DNA of 64,000 nt. Source: Verrucomicrobiota bacterium. GTDB lineage: Bacteria; Verrucomicrobiota; Verrucomicrobiia; Opitutales; Opitutaceae. The stretch lies in assembly GCA_023432225.1 (NCBI GenBank), contig JAEYUW010000024.1, positions 1 to 64,000 of the forward strand, given 5' to 3'. Below the pieces are notes generated by a model. The model was not told the DNA's origin. It saw only the letters and a list, made by a program, of their open reading frames with translations, and ran no database searches. Below are positions 8,785 to 17,237 of the stretch, piece by piece (position 1 is the stretch's first letter; each line of letters starts with the position of its first letter). The position numbers and the translations under genes are program-made.

Positions 8785-9189
8785 ATGACCAAAAACAAAC
8801 TCGAACTCCTCGCGACTTGGCTCGCGCTCGGTGCCGGCGCACTCGATGCCGGTAGCGGACTCGCATTGGTGTTCGCGCCGCAACTGATGCTGAAAGCGAT
8901 GGGCGCGGCGGCACTCGCAGCCGAACCGACAATCTACCTGCGTTGGGTCGGCGCGTTCGTGTTCGCGGTTGGTTTCAGCTACCTGTGGGCGTTGTGGCGA
9001 CGCGAGGTCGTGCTGCTGCGCCACGTGCTGGAGCTGACGATTTTTTTCCGGCTGGCCGCCGGTCTCTACAGCGCTTGGGCCATCGCGACGGGCGCGTTGC
9101 CGCTGGCGTGGCTCAGCGTGCCGCTGACGGATTTCGCTCTCGCCGCCGCGCAGACGTGGCTCGTGCGGCGCGGAGTGTTTGGAAAGTAG
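8785..9189 (+). CDS. Small four-helix membrane protein
   Basis: A 134-residue hydrophobic protein starting at ATG 8785, 11 bp after a palindromic doublet. Four membrane segments are visible, at about residues 8-28, 45-65, 75-95 and 105-125. I do not recognise a named family with certainty; no catalytic motif is visible. Its stop codon (TAG, 9187-9189) is the TAG of the GTAG end of the next repeat, so the repeat may have set the C-terminus. Confidence 0.7.
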   Translation: MTKNKLELLATWLALGAGALDAGSGLALVFAPQLMLKAMGAAALAAEPTIYLRWVGAFVFAVGFSYLWALWRREVVLLRHVLELTIFFRLAAGLYSAWAIATGALPLAWLSVPLTDFALAAAQTWLVRRGVFGK

Positions 9190-9385
9190 TGCCGGCTTCC
9201 AGCCGGCGTCGACCGAGGTCGGCGCCGTGATTGAACCAAGGTAGGTTGCGCGCTTGCGCGCAACGGGTCCGTGTTTCGCAAAAGTGGCGCGACGAGCGCG
9301 CCACCTACCTTGCGGGCGATCGTAGGAAGTAGCGCGGGCGTCTCGCCTGCTTCCGAAGCAGATGCCGGCTGGAAGCCGGCGCTAC
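9186..9385. repeat. Composite repeat cluster, four hairpins
   Basis: A nested cluster. The outer pair is GCCGGCTTCCAGCCGGC at about 9191 and its inverted copy ending GCCGGCGCTAC at 9385. Inside lies a second doublet: GTAGGTTGCGCGCTTGCGCG at 9240 and GTGGCGCGACGAGCGCGCCACCTAC ending near 9309 (given here as a description of the arm). The inner doublet recurs in the opposite orientation at about 49522-49602. The outer ends supply the stop codons of the genes on both sides. Confidence 0.88.
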
Positions 9386-9999
9386 TTTTTCGGGGCGTGG
9401 CGCTTTTCGAGAACGCTGAGCGCGTCCTGCAACGACAGGCCTTTCGTGCGGAGCAGCACGATGAGGTGGAAGAGCAGATCGGCGGCTTCGTTGGCGAGTT
9501 CGACGTTGTCGCCGGCGGTGGCGGCGAGCGCGGTCTCGACGCCTTCCTCGCCGACTTTTTGCGCGACGCGCTTCGTGCCTTCGCGGACGAGCTTGGCCGT
9601 GTAACTCTTTTCGTCACCCGAGGCGATGCGCTGGTTCACCGTGCGCTCGAGCTGGGCGAGGAAACCGGTGCCGGTGGCGCCGCCGCCTTCGCCAAAGCAC
9701 GAACACGTGCCGCGGTGGCAGGCGGGACCGTTCGGACGCGCGCGGACAAGAATCGTGTCGTTGTCGCAGTCGCCCTCGACGCTGACGAGATCGAGAAAAT
9801 GGCCGGAGGATTCGCCCTTGGTCCAGAGGCGGTTCTTCGCGCGGCTGAAAAACGTCACACGCTTGGTCGCGAGCGTCTGCTCGAGTGCGGCGGCGTTCAT
9901 GTAGCCGAGCATGAGGACTTGTTGCGTGTCGGCGTCCTGAATGATGGCGGGCAGCAGGCCGTCGCCTTTTTGCCAATCGAGAGTGGGAAGAGAATTCAT
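9382..9999 (-). CDS. hisIE: Phosphoribosyl-AMP cyclohydrolase / phosphoribosyl-ATP diphosphatase
   Basis: A 205-residue bifunctional enzyme catalysing steps 2 and 3 of histidine synthesis. The HisI half (about 1-115) carries MLGYMN, the WTKGESSGH block, the metal-binding DCDNDT triad and CHRGTCSCF. The HisE half (about 120-205) has the EKSYTAKL and KVGEEGVETALAA sequences of the MazG-like fold. It is the last gene of the his operon on the minus strand. Its TAG stop (9384-9382) lies in the GTAG end of a palindromic repeat. Confidence 0.97.
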   Translation of the reverse strand: MNSLPTLDWQKGDGLLPAIIQDADTQQVLMLGYMNAAALEQTLATKRVTFFSRAKNRLWTKGESSGHFLDLVSVEGDCDNDTILVRARPNGPACHRGTCSCFGEGGGATGTGFLAQLERTVNQRIASGDEKSYTAKLVREGTKRVAQKVGEEGVETALAATAGDNVELANEAADLLFHLIVLLRTKGLSLQDALSVLEKRHAPKK

Positions 10000-10011
10000 C
10001 GGAGGGAGGGC

Positions 10012-10087
10012 ACCACTAATTCACACTAATGGGACACTAATGAAACGGGTCCGAGATCAGTGAGGTTTTAGTGGAGATTAGTGGTTC
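10012..10087. repeat. Repeat with CACTAATG motifs, hisIE-hisF gap
   Basis: Left half CACCACTAATTCACACTAAT plus GGGACACTAATG; right half contains GTTTTAGTGGAGATTAGTGG, the inverted motif. A distinct repeat family from the others in this operon. Confidence 0.75.
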
Positions 10088-10093
10088 AAAAAT

Positions 10094-10861
10094 TCAGGTG
10101 CGGACGCAGACGCCTTCGCGGGCGAGGTAGGTTTTCAGTTCGGGAATAGGGATCGTGCCTTTGTGGAACACCGACGCGGCGAGCGCGCCATCGACCGAGG
10201 CTTGTTGGAAAACGTCGCGGAAATGCTCCGGCGCACCGGCGCCGCCGGAGGCGACGAGCGGGATCGTCAGCACGGCGCGGACGAGTTTCAGCTGCACGAG
10301 ATCGTAGCCGGCGCGCACGCCGTCCTGGTTCATGCAATTGAGCACGACTTCGCCGGCGCCGAGGCGCTGGGCTTCGCGCGCCCAGTCGATCGTGCGCCAG
10401 CGCGTGGACTGTGTCTTGTCGGGATTGCCGGTGTAGGCTTTGACGAAGTAGTCGCCGTTTTCCTGCCGCGAATCGATGCCGACCACGACGGCTTGCGAAC
10501 CGAACTCGTCGGCGAGGGCGGTGACGAGTTCCGGGCTTTCGAGGGCGGGCGAGTTGAGCGAGACCTTGTCGGCGCCGCTGTGGAGGATTTGCCGCGCGCC
10601 GTCGAGCGAGCGGATGCCGCCGGCGACACAGAACGGGATGTCGATCACGCGCGCGACGCGCTCGACCCACGCGGCGGAGACGGTGCGGCCGTCGCTGCTG
10701 GCGGTGATGTCGTAGAACACGAGTTCGTCGGCGCCGGCGTCGCGGTAGCGTTGCGCCAGCTCGATGATGTCGCCCATGTCCTCATGGTTGCGGAACTGGA
10801 CGCCTTTCACGACGCGACCGTCGCGGACGTCGAGGCAGGGAATGATGCGGCGGGCTAGCAT
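10094..10861 (-). CDS. hisF: Imidazole glycerol phosphate synthase, cyclase subunit
   Basis: A 255-residue (beta-alpha)8 barrel, the usual HisF length. Starts MLARRIIPCLDVRDGRVVKG, with the catalytic Asp of the CLDV segment near residue 11. The second half shows VVVGIDSRQENGDYFVK, ELVFYDITASSDGR and VASGGAGAPEHF. With HisH it forms the glutamine-dependent synthase that makes imidazole glycerol phosphate and AICAR. In this operon hisF is separated from hisH by hisA. Confidence 0.97.
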   Translation of the reverse strand: MLARRIIPCLDVRDGRVVKGVQFRNHEDMGDIIELAQRYRDAGADELVFYDITASSDGRTVSAAWVERVARVIDIPFCVAGGIRSLDGARQILHSGADKVSLNSPALESPELVTALADEFGSQAVVVGIDSRQENGDYFVKAYTGNPDKTQSTRWRTIDWAREAQRLGAGEVVLNCMNQDGVRAGYDLVQLKLVRAVLTIPLVASGGAGAPEHFRDVFQQASVDGALAASVFHKGTIPIPELKTYLAREGVCVRT

Positions 10862-10874
10862 GGGGGAGCGAAAA

Positions 10875-10990
10875 AGTAGCGAGTAGCGGGTAGTGAGTAG
10901 CGAGTAGGAGACGGTGGGCGGGAGTAGGGGCGGCTTCGGCCGGCCTACGAACGCGGCGCGAGTTTTTGGTCCGGCTGAAGCCGGACCTAC
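10875..10990. repeat. Two repeats in the hisF-hisA gap
   Basis: 10875-10907 is a run of the unit GTAGCGAGTAGCGGGTAGTG (a family also found at 17238 and 42597). 10923-10990 is a separate doublet with GGCGGCTTCGGCCGGCCTAC on the left and CCGGCTGAAGCCGGACCTAC on the right; its right end supplies the hisA stop codon. Confidence 0.85.
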
Positions 10991-11715
10991 ACGGCCAGCG
11001 CCTCCTTCAGCGTGAATTTGTTTTCGTAGAGCGCGCGGCCGACGATCGCGCCCGGTGCGCCCTCGGCTTTGAGGCGACGGAGATCATCGAGCGAGGAGAC
11101 ACCGCCGGAGGCTTGCACGTCCAGCGTCGGGAAATCGCGGCGCAGTTGCGAGTAGAGTTCGAAGTTCGGGCCGGTGAGTTTGCCGTCGCGGCTGATGTCG
11201 GTGCAGAGCATGTGGCGCAGGCCGCGCGCGGTGAAGTTCGTGAGCACGTCCTGCAGCGCGAGGCCGCTGTCGGCGCGCCAGCCGGCGATGGCGACTTGTG
11301 GCAGGCCGGCGGCGTTGAGGCGCACGTCGAGTGCGAGGACGATTTTCTCCGGGCCGAATTTTTCCAGCCAACCGGCGACGAGCTCAGGCTCCTTCACGGC
11401 GAGGCTGCCGACGATGACGCGCGTGACGCCCGCGGCGAGGAGCGCGGAGACTTGCGCCTCCTCGCGGATGCCGCCGCCGGATTGGACGAGCAGGCCGCTC
11501 GCGGCGACGACGCGCTCGATGAGCGCGGTCTGGCGCTGCGCGGGGTCCTTGGCGCCGTCGAGGTCGACGAGGTGCAGCCAGGTGGAGCCGGCGGCCTTGA
11601 ACTCGCGGGCGACGACGGTCGGATCGTCGTGGTAGGCCTTCTCGGCTTCGAAGCTGCCTTCGGTGAGCCGCACAACGCGGCCGCGACGAAGGTCGATGGC
11701 GGGATAGAGAATCAT
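10987..11715 (-). CDS. hisA: ProFAR isomerase
   Basis: A 242-residue (beta-alpha)8 barrel isomerase for the fourth step of the pathway. Starts MILYPAIDLRRGRVVRLTEG, the classic HisA opening with catalytic Asp8. The second half carries LCTDISRDGKLTGPN with the second catalytic Asp. Length is normal. Ends LKEALAV followed by a TAG that belongs to a palindromic repeat (GTAGGTCCGGCTTCAGCCGG). Confidence 0.97.
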   Translation of the reverse strand: MILYPAIDLRRGRVVRLTEGSFEAEKAYHDDPTVVAREFKAAGSTWLHLVDLDGAKDPAQRQTALIERVVAASGLLVQSGGGIREEAQVSALLAAGVTRVIVGSLAVKEPELVAGWLEKFGPEKIVLALDVRLNAAGLPQVAIAGWRADSGLALQDVLTNFTARGLRHMLCTDISRDGKLTGPNFELYSQLRRDFPTLDVQASGGVSSLDDLRRLKAEGAPGAIVGRALYENKFTLKEALAV

Positions 11716-11746
11716 CAGAATAGTTGGCGAACGAACGGCTTAGGTG

Positions 11747-11773
11747 GGTTTGTAACGTATTATATTACAAACC
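11747..11773. repeat. TATTA-centred palindrome, hisH-hisA gap
   Basis: Arms GGTTTGTAA and TTACAAACC (9 bp, perfect) flank CGTATTATA. This is the only AT-rich spot in the operon. It resembles in layout the TAATA/TATTA-centred palindromes at 23401-23501 and 53977-54065, but occurs once here. Could be a repeat remnant, a weak processing hairpin or a protein site. Confidence 0.55.
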
Positions 11774-11784
11774 GGCTTGGGCGC

Positions 11785-12375
11785 TTAGGAGAGGGTGAGG
11801 AAGTTTTTCAGGAGTTGGGCGCCGGCGGGGCCGGAGCGCTCGGGGTGGAATTGCACGCCGTAGAAGTTGCCGCGCTGCACCACCGCGGCGAAGGGCGCGC
11901 CGTGCGTGGCGCTGGCGAGCGTGTGGGCGTTCACCGGTCCGGCGTAGCTGTGGACGAAATAAAAACGCGCGTCACGGGCGATGCCGTGCAGCAGCGGCGT
12001 GTCGCGGAGAATTTCGAGCGTGTTCCAACCCATGTGCGGGACGGTGATGCCGGGAGCTTCCGGGAGGCGCGTGACGCGGCCGGGAATCAGACCGAGCGAG
12101 GTGGTGTCGCCTTCGTCGGAAGATTCGAAGAGGAGCTGTTCGCCGAGGCAGAAGCCGATCACGGGTTGCGTGAGGCTGCGGATGGTGTCGACGAGCTGGC
12201 GCGCGCGGAGCTTGCGCATGCCTTCCTGGGCCGAGCCGACGCCGGGCAGGATCACGCGGTCGGCGGAGCGGATGACGGCGGGATCGGCGGTGAGTTCGCT
12301 GGCGATGCCGAGGCGCTCGAGCGCGAAGCGCACCGAGGCGATGTTGGCACCGCCGCTGTCGACGATGGCTAGCAT
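11785..12375 (-). CDS. hisH: Imidazole glycerol phosphate synthase, glutaminase subunit
   Basis: A 196-residue class I glutamine amidotransferase. It starts MLAIVDSGGANIASVRFALE. The nucleophile Cys is in GFCLGEQLLFESS (about residue 78), and the His and Glu of the triad are in the C-terminal block GVQFHPERSG. It supplies ammonia to HisF. Normal length. Confidence 0.96.
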   Translation of the reverse strand: MLAIVDSGGANIASVRFALERLGIASELTADPAVIRSADRVILPGVGSAQEGMRKLRARQLVDTIRSLTQPVIGFCLGEQLLFESSDEGDTTSLGLIPGRVTRLPEAPGITVPHMGWNTLEILRDTPLLHGIARDARFYFVHSYAGPVNAHTLASATHGAPFAAVVQRGNFYGVQFHPERSGPAGAQLLKNFLTLS

Positions 12376-12417
12376 GGGAGGGAAAAGTGAGGGTGAATGA
12401 GAGAGCGGGGGACGGAA

Positions 12418-12489
12418 GTAGGGCCGGTTTTTAACCGGCCCATTGGGCGGGATGCGGGCGTTCTTGGTCCGGTCGGAGACCGAACCTAC
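12418..12489. repeat. Palindromic doublet, hisB-hisH gap
   Basis: Left arm GTAGGGCCGGTTTTTAACCG (hairpin GGCCGGTTTTTAACCGGCC) and right arm GGTCCGGTCGGAGACCGAAC ending CCTAC. The right end supplies the hisB stop codon. Confidence 0.85.
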
Positions 12490-13550
12490 AGCACCCCCTT
12501 CGAACTCGGGATCTCGGTGCCGGCGCCGCGGGCGACGGCGGGGCGCAGGGCGCGGCCGAAACCCTTGAAGAGCGCTTCGATCATGTGGTGCGCGTTGTCA
12601 CCGGTGACCTTCATGTGGAGCGTCGCGCCGAGCGTGTCGCTCAGGGATTTGAAGAAGTGCGAGACCATCTCGGTGGGCAACTCGCCGACGTTTTCGCGGG
12701 GGAAATCCGCCTCGAACACGAGCCAGGCGCGGCCGCTGAGGTCGAGGGCGACGTCGGCGCGCGACTCGTCCATCGGCATCACGAAGCCGTAGCGGCCGAT
12801 GCCGCGTTTGTCGCCGATGGCCTGCTTGAGCGCGGTGCCGAGGGCAAGGCCGACGTCTTCGATCGTGTGGTGCTCGTCGATGTGCAGGTCGCCGTCGCAG
12901 GTGATGACGAGGCTGATGCCGGCGTTGCGGGCGATCTGCTCGAGCATGTGGTCGAAGAAACCGAGGCCGGTGCGGAACGAGACAGGCGCGGTGGCGTCGA
13001 GGTCGACGGAGACAGTGATTTTCGTTTCCTTGGTCTCGCGCCTGATCGTAGCGCGGCGTGGGGCGTCGACGAGTTGACGGGCGATTTCGGTCCAGCCGAG
13101 CTTGGCGCGGTCGTAGCGCAGGCCGCGGATGCCGAGATTGGCAGCGAGCTGAAGATCGGTTTCGCGGTCGCCGATGACGACGGAGGCGGCGCGGTCCCAC
13201 GAGGTGTCGCGGAGATAATCGAGGACGAGGCCGGGTTTGGGTTTGCGGCAATCGCAGCGGTCGGCGGCGGTGTGCGGGCAGACGCGGACGGCTTCGAAGA
13301 CGATGCCTTGCGAGGAGAGGAGGTTGATCAGCAGGTCCTGGAGCGGGCGGAATTCGCTCTCGCGGAAACTCGGTGTGCCGAGGCCATCCTGATTGGTGAC
13401 CATCACGAACGAGTAGCCGGCGTCGCGCAGGCGGCGGAGCGCGGGGATGACCTCGGGTTCGAGCGCGAATTTGTCGAGGCGGTCGATCTGTTGGTCGACG
13501 GGTTCGGTAATCAGCGTGCCGTCGCGGTCGAGGAAGAGGAGTTTTTTCAT
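12486..13550 (-). CDS. hisB: Histidinol-phosphatase / imidazoleglycerol-phosphate dehydratase
   Basis: A 354-residue bifunctional enzyme. The N-terminal HAD-type phosphatase (about 1-160) starts MKKLLFLDRDGTLI with the DxDGT motif; it has the Cys-His zinc site CPHTAADRCDCRKPKPG and the motif VIGDRETDLQLA. The C-terminal dehydratase (about 165-354) has FFDHMLEQIARN, DLHIDEHHTIEDVG and a second metal motif DNAHHMIEALFK. Such HisB fusions are typical of gammaproteobacteria and Bacteroidetes and occur elsewhere. The start at ATG 13550 is fixed by the HAD motif; the longer frame upstream is read-through of a repeat. Stop codon is provided by the following repeat. Confidence 0.96.
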   Translation of the reverse strand: MKKLLFLDRDGTLITEPVDQQIDRLDKFALEPEVIPALRRLRDAGYSFVMVTNQDGLGTPSFRESEFRPLQDLLINLLSSQGIVFEAVRVCPHTAADRCDCRKPKPGLVLDYLRDTSWDRAASVVIGDRETDLQLAANLGIRGLRYDRAKLGWTEIARQLVDAPRRATIRRETKETKITVSVDLDATAPVSFRTGLGFFDHMLEQIARNAGISLVITCDGDLHIDEHHTIEDVGLALGTALKQAIGDKRGIGRYGFVMPMDESRADVALDLSGRAWLVFEADFPRENVGELPTEMVSHFFKSLSDTLGATLHMKVTGDNAHHMIEALFKGFGRALRPAVARGAGTEIPSSKGVL

Positions 13551-13564
13551 GGATACACTAGGCG

Positions 13565-13648
13565 TGTCATCGCGAGCCCGGCGTGGCCGGGCGTGGCGAT
13601 TCAGCAAACTGGATTGCCGCGTCGCCCTGCGGGCTCCTCGCAATGACA
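13565..13648. repeat. Repeat TGTCATCGCGAG...CTCGCAATGACA, hisC-hisB gap
   Basis: An 84-bp element with inverted ends (TGTCATCGCGAG left, CTCGCAATGACA right) and the inner sequence GGATTGCCGCGTCGCCCTGC. A second copy is at 16213-16300 in the same operon. This type is widespread in bacteria. Confidence 0.88.
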
Positions 13649-13654
13649 AACAGG

Positions 13655-14776
13655 TTAAACACGCGCGAGGGTCTCCAGGGCGAAGTCGTTTTCGGCGCGG
13701 GTGCCGATGGTGATGCGCACGGTGTTGGGCACGTCTTTGCTGCGGTCGCGGATGACGAGGCCGGCGTTGCGCGCGGCGTTCATGACGCGGGCGGAGTCGG
13801 TGACCTCGACGAGCAGGAAGTTGGCGTCGCTCGGCCAGATCTTGCGGACGTGCGGGAGCTTCACGAGCGCGGCGGTGAGGCGGCGGCGTTCGCCGACGAG
13901 ATCGAGCGCCGACTGGCGCGCGGCGGCGATGCCGGCGGGCGTGAGCGCGTCGAGCGCGGCGCGGACGACGGGGGCGGGGATCGGGTAGGGCGCGATGATT
14001 TTTTGCAGGACGCCGATGAGCTGCGGCGAGGCGAGCGTCACGCCGACGCGGGCGCCGGCGAGGCCGTAGGCTTTCGAGAGCGTGCGGAGCACCACGAGAT
14101 TGGCGTTGGTGCCGAGCTCCTGGACGAGGCTCGGTTCGGTCGAGAACTCGGCGTAGGCCTCATCGACTACGACCACGGCACGCGTCGCGAGCGCCGTGAC
14201 GATTTTCATCACGGCATCGCGATCGAGGAGCTGGCCGGTGGGGTTGTTGGGCGAGCAGAGAAAGACGAGTTTGACGGGGGCGGGCGCGGTGGCGGCGTTC
14301 GGGAGAGGCGAAAAACTTACGTTTTCCGCTACAACCGGCGCGGTGGCGGCGCGGAGGACGGCATCGGCGTCGACGGCGAAGTCGTTTTCGCGGACGAGCG
14401 GGACAGTGAGGACGCGGGCGCCTTGGATGCCGGCGGCGACGGCATACATGCCGTAGGTGGGCGGCGTGGTGAGAATGGCGTCGAGGCCGGCGCGGCAGAA
14501 GGCGCGGAGAAGCAGATCGATGCCTTCGTCGGAACCGCGCGTGACGAGGATGCGGTCCGGCGTGACGCCGTAGAGCGAGGCGAGGCGCGAGACGATCTCG
14601 GCGGGCTGCGGCTCGGGGTAGCGGTTGAGGCGCGGGGCGCCGGCGTGCGGGGTCAGCGGGTTTTCGTTGGCGTCGAGCCAGACTTTGCCGCCGGAGGCTT
14701 CCTTGCGTGCGGAGGAATACGGCGTGAGCGCGAGGATTTCGGGGCGGACGAGAGAGAGGATGGGATCGGAGGTCAT
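13655..14776 (-). CDS. hisC: Histidinol-phosphate aminotransferase with in-frame repeat insert
   Basis: A 373-residue PLP-dependent fold-type I transaminase converting imidazole acetol phosphate to histidinol phosphate. Visible features are KVWLDANENPLTP near the N-terminus, TTPPTYGMY, FLCSPNNPTG, VVDEAYAEFS and the PLP lysine in RTLSKAYGLAGARVG. Between DAVLRAAT and KLVFLCSPNNPTG there are about 20 extra residues (VVAENVSFSPLPNAATAPAP) whose DNA (14300-14333) matches the palindromic repeat found at 26293-26360. In other HisC proteins these blocks are almost adjacent, so a repeat insertion in a surface loop is likely. The catalytic core looks intact. Confidence 0.95.
   Translation of the reverse strand: MTSDPILSLVRPEILALTPYSSARKEASGGKVWLDANENPLTPHAGAPRLNRYPEPQPAEIVSRLASLYGVTPDRILVTRGSDEGIDLLLRAFCRAGLDAILTTPPTYGMYAVAAGIQGARVLTVPLVRENDFAVDADAVLRAATAPVVAENVSFSPLPNAATAPAPVKLVFLCSPNNPTGQLLDRDAVMKIVTALATRAVVVVDEAYAEFSTEPSLVQELGTNANLVVLRTLSKAYGLAGARVGVTLASPQLIGVLQKIIAPYPIPAPVVRAALDALTPAGIAAARQSALDLVGERRRLTAALVKLPHVRKIWPSDANFLLVEVTDSARVMNAARNAGLVIRDRSKDVPNTVRITIGTRAENDFALETLARV
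14300..14333 (-). repeat. Repeat remnant inside hisC
   Basis: On the minus strand the sequence begins GTAGCGGAAAACGTAAGTTT, nearly identical to GTAGCGGAAAACGTGAGCTT at 26293. It encodes VAENVSFS in frame within hisC. Confidence 0.7.
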
Positions 14777-14778
14777 TT

Positions 14779-14835
14779 GTAGCGGCGGTCTGTGACCGCC
14801 GAGAGAGACGTTCGGCGGTCATAGACCGCCGCTAC
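14779..14835. repeat. Palindromic doublet, hisD-hisC gap
   Basis: GTAGCGGCGGTCTGTGACCG on the left and its inverted copy ending CCGCCGCTAC on the right. Same family as 7271-7339. Confidence 0.9.
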
Positions 14836-14844
14836 AGGAGGGAA

Positions 14845-16152
14845 TCAGGTGGAGCGGGAAAGTTTTTGGAGGCGGACGGTGACGGCGCGGCGGTGGGCGA
14901 CGAGGCTTTCGGCGTCGGCGAGGCGGGCGACGGTGCGGCCGAGGCGGGCGAAGCCGAGCGGCGTGGCTTCCTGCACGGTCATCGTGCGCGAGAAGTCGGC
15001 GAGGCCGAGACCGCTGAACGAACGCGCCCAGCCGTAGGTGGGCAACACGTGGTTGGTGCCGCTCGCGTAGTCGCCGAGCGACTCGGGCGTCCATGGTCCG
15101 ACGAACACGGAGCCGGCGGCGGTGATTTGCGGGAGCAGGCGGCGTGGATTCGCGAGTTGGAGGATGAGATGTTCGGGCGCGTAACGGTTGGCGATCGCGA
15201 CGGCTTCGGCGGGGGAGGCGGCGATGATCGCGCGGCTTTTTTCCAGCGCGGCCTCGGCAATTTCGCGGCGCGGGAGCAGGCGAAGTTGGGTGGTCACTTC
15301 GGCGGCGACGCGCGCGGCGAATTTCGCGGAGAAGGTGACAAACACGACTTGCGAGTCGGGGCCGTGCTCGGCTTGCGAGAGGAGGTCGGCGGCGACGAAG
15401 GCGGGCTCGGCGGAGGCGTCGGCGATGACCATCACTTCCGAAGGGCCGGCGGGCATGTCGATCGCGGCGCCGGCGGCGGAGCGTGAGACTTGGAGTTTGG
15501 CTTCGGTGACGAAGGCGTTGCCGGGGCCGAAGAGCTTGTCGCATTTCGGAATCGTCTTCGTGCTGGTGGCCATGGCGGCGATGGCTTGCGCGCCGCCGAC
15601 TTTGAAGACGTCGGTGATGCCGCAGAGCTGCGCGGCGAAAAGAATCCACGGATTCACGCGGCCATCGCGACCAGGCGGCGTGCAGAGAATGCGCGTCGGG
15701 CAGCCCGCGAGTTGCGCCGGAACGCCGAGCATGAGCGCGGTGGAGAAGAGCGGCGCGCTGCCGCCGGGGACGTAGAGGCCGACGCGCTCGATGGGACGCG
15801 TGACTTTCTCGCAGGTGATGCCGCGCATGGTTTCGACGCGGATCGGCTTTGCGGCTTGGGCGGCGTGGAAGCGGCGGATGTTGCGGTAGGCGGTGCGGAG
15901 GGCGGTCTGGTCGGCAGGCGCGAGGGCTTTTTCGGCGGCGGCAAACTCGGCGGCGCTCACGCGCAGCGAGGTGAGTTTCGCGCCGTCGAATTTCGCGGTG
16001 AGGCGCTTCAGCGCGGCGTCGCCGTCGCGGGCGACTTCCATGATGATGCGGGAGACGGCGCTCGCGATTTCGGTGCTGCGCGTTTGCGCGGGCCGCTCAA
16101 GAGCGGCGGTGCGACGGGAGGGCGAGAGATTTTTCCAGACGAGGGGAGTCAC
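14845..16152 (-). CDS. hisD: Histidinol dehydrogenase
   Basis: A 435-residue zinc-dependent NAD dehydrogenase for the last two steps. Signatures visible: RVGLYVPGGSAPLFSTALML, the zinc-site region AGPSEVMVIAD, LLSQAEHGPDSQ and the C-terminal FSRTMTVQEAT segment. Length is typical. Second gene of the operon, after hisG. Confidence 0.97.
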   Translation of the reverse strand: MTPLVWKNLSPSRRTAALERPAQTRSTEIASAVSRIIMEVARDGDAALKRLTAKFDGAKLTSLRVSAAEFAAAEKALAPADQTALRTAYRNIRRFHAAQAAKPIRVETMRGITCEKVTRPIERVGLYVPGGSAPLFSTALMLGVPAQLAGCPTRILCTPPGRDGRVNPWILFAAQLCGITDVFKVGGAQAIAAMATSTKTIPKCDKLFGPGNAFVTEAKLQVSRSAAGAAIDMPAGPSEVMVIADASAEPAFVAADLLSQAEHGPDSQVVFVTFSAKFAARVAAEVTTQLRLLPRREIAEAALEKSRAIIAASPAEAVAIANRYAPEHLILQLANPRRLLPQITAAGSVFVGPWTPESLGDYASGTNHVLPTYGWARSFSGLGLADFSRTMTVQEATPLGFARLGRTVARLADAESLVAHRRAVTVRLQKLSRST

Positions 16153-16173
16153 GGCGAGGAGCGGAACATCAGA

Positions 16174-16300
16174 GTGGCCACAAAAAGCACAAAAAACGCC
16201 AAAGGCTTTGGGCTGTCATCGCGAGGCGCGAAGCGTCGCGGCGATCCAGGAAATTTCAGATGGATTGCCGCGTCGCCCTGCGGGCTCCTCGCAATGACAA
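16174..16300. repeat. Composite repeat, hisG-hisD gap
   Basis: Contains GTGGCCACAAAAAGCACAAA at the left, then a copy of the TGTCATCGCGAG...CTCGCAATGACA family (16213-16300). The 157-bp gap holds nothing else recognisable. Confidence 0.85.
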
Positions 16301-16309
16301 GGCAGGCGT

Positions 16310-17227
16310 TCACATCATCATCTTTTCGATCGGGAGGACAAGGATGCTGCTGGCGCCGGCGCGCTTGAGGGACTCCATGGTTTCCCAGAAGACGGCTTCC
16401 TGGCAGACGGCGTGCAGGGCGACTTTGGTGTCGTCGCCGGCGAGCGGGAGGATGGTGGGGTTCTCGGAGCCGGGGAGGAGTTTTTTGATTTCGGGCAGCG
16501 CGCTCTTCGGCGCGTGCAGCATGATGTATTTGGCCTCGGCGGCGAGTTGCACGCCGTCGATGCGGCGGAGGAGGATGTCGAGGGCGTGGCGCTTGGCGGC
16601 TTCGAGCGGACGGTCGCAGCGGATGAGCGTGGCCTTGGACTTGAAAATGGTTTCGACGGCGCGGAGGCGGTTGGCCTCGAGTGTCGAGCCGGTGGCGACG
16701 AGGTCGCAGATCGCGTCGGCGAGGCCGAGGCGCGGGGCGATCTCGACGGAGCCGGTGAGAAGCACGACGTCGGCCTTGATGGCTTTTTCCTGGAGCCAGC
16801 GTTTGGTCAGGCGCGGGTAGGACGTCGCGATGCGCAGGCCGGCGAGATCGGCGGGGCCGGCGTAGCCGCGCTCTTCAGGGAGGGCGACGGCGAGGCGGCA
16901 GCCGCCGAAATCGAGGCGGCGGTCGACGACGTAGGGGTTGTGCGTGCCGCCGGAGGTGCGCTCGAGGGCGGTTTCCTCGAGGACGTTTTCGCCGACGATG
17001 CCGAGGTCGCACACGCCGTCCATGACGAGCTGCGGGATGTCGTCGTCGCGCACGAAGAGGATGTCGATGGGGAAGTTTTCGGCGTGCAGGAGCAGCTTTT
17101 CCTTGGGCGCCTTGACCTTGATGCCGCAGCGGTTGAGCAGATCGAGGGAGTCGGTGGAGAGGCGTCCGCTCTTCTGGATGGCGAGGCGGAGGCGGTCTTT
17201 GGCGGGAGGCGTGACGATGGGTGACAT
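16310..17227 (-). CDS. hisG: ATP phosphoribosyltransferase, long form
   Basis: A 305-residue enzyme catalysing the committed step of histidine synthesis. Starts with the substrate-binding region LRLAIQKSGRLSTDSLDLL; VCDLGIVGENVLEE and VLLTGSVEIAPRLGLADAI follow. The C-terminal 80 residues form the regulatory ACT-like domain of the long HisG form, so feedback inhibition by histidine is expected. First structural gene of the operon, about 60 bp downstream of the attenuator terminator. Confidence 0.96.
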   Translation of the reverse strand: MSPIVTPPAKDRLRLAIQKSGRLSTDSLDLLNRCGIKVKAPKEKLLLHAENFPIDILFVRDDDIPQLVMDGVCDLGIVGENVLEETALERTSGGTHNPYVVDRRLDFGGCRLAVALPEERGYAGPADLAGLRIATSYPRLTKRWLQEKAIKADVVLLTGSVEIAPRLGLADAICDLVATGSTLEANRLRAVETIFKSKATLIRCDRPLEAAKRHALDILLRRIDGVQLAAEAKYIMLHAPKSALPEIKKLLPGSENPTILPLAGDDTKVALHAVCQEAVFWETMESLKRAGASSILVLPIEKMMM

Positions 17228-17237
17228 GGGAAGAAAA

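Noticed and set aside
13550..13649. An N-terminal extension of HisB
   Set aside because: The extra 33 codons are translation of the TGTCATCGCGAG repeat; the HAD motif starts properly at 13550.
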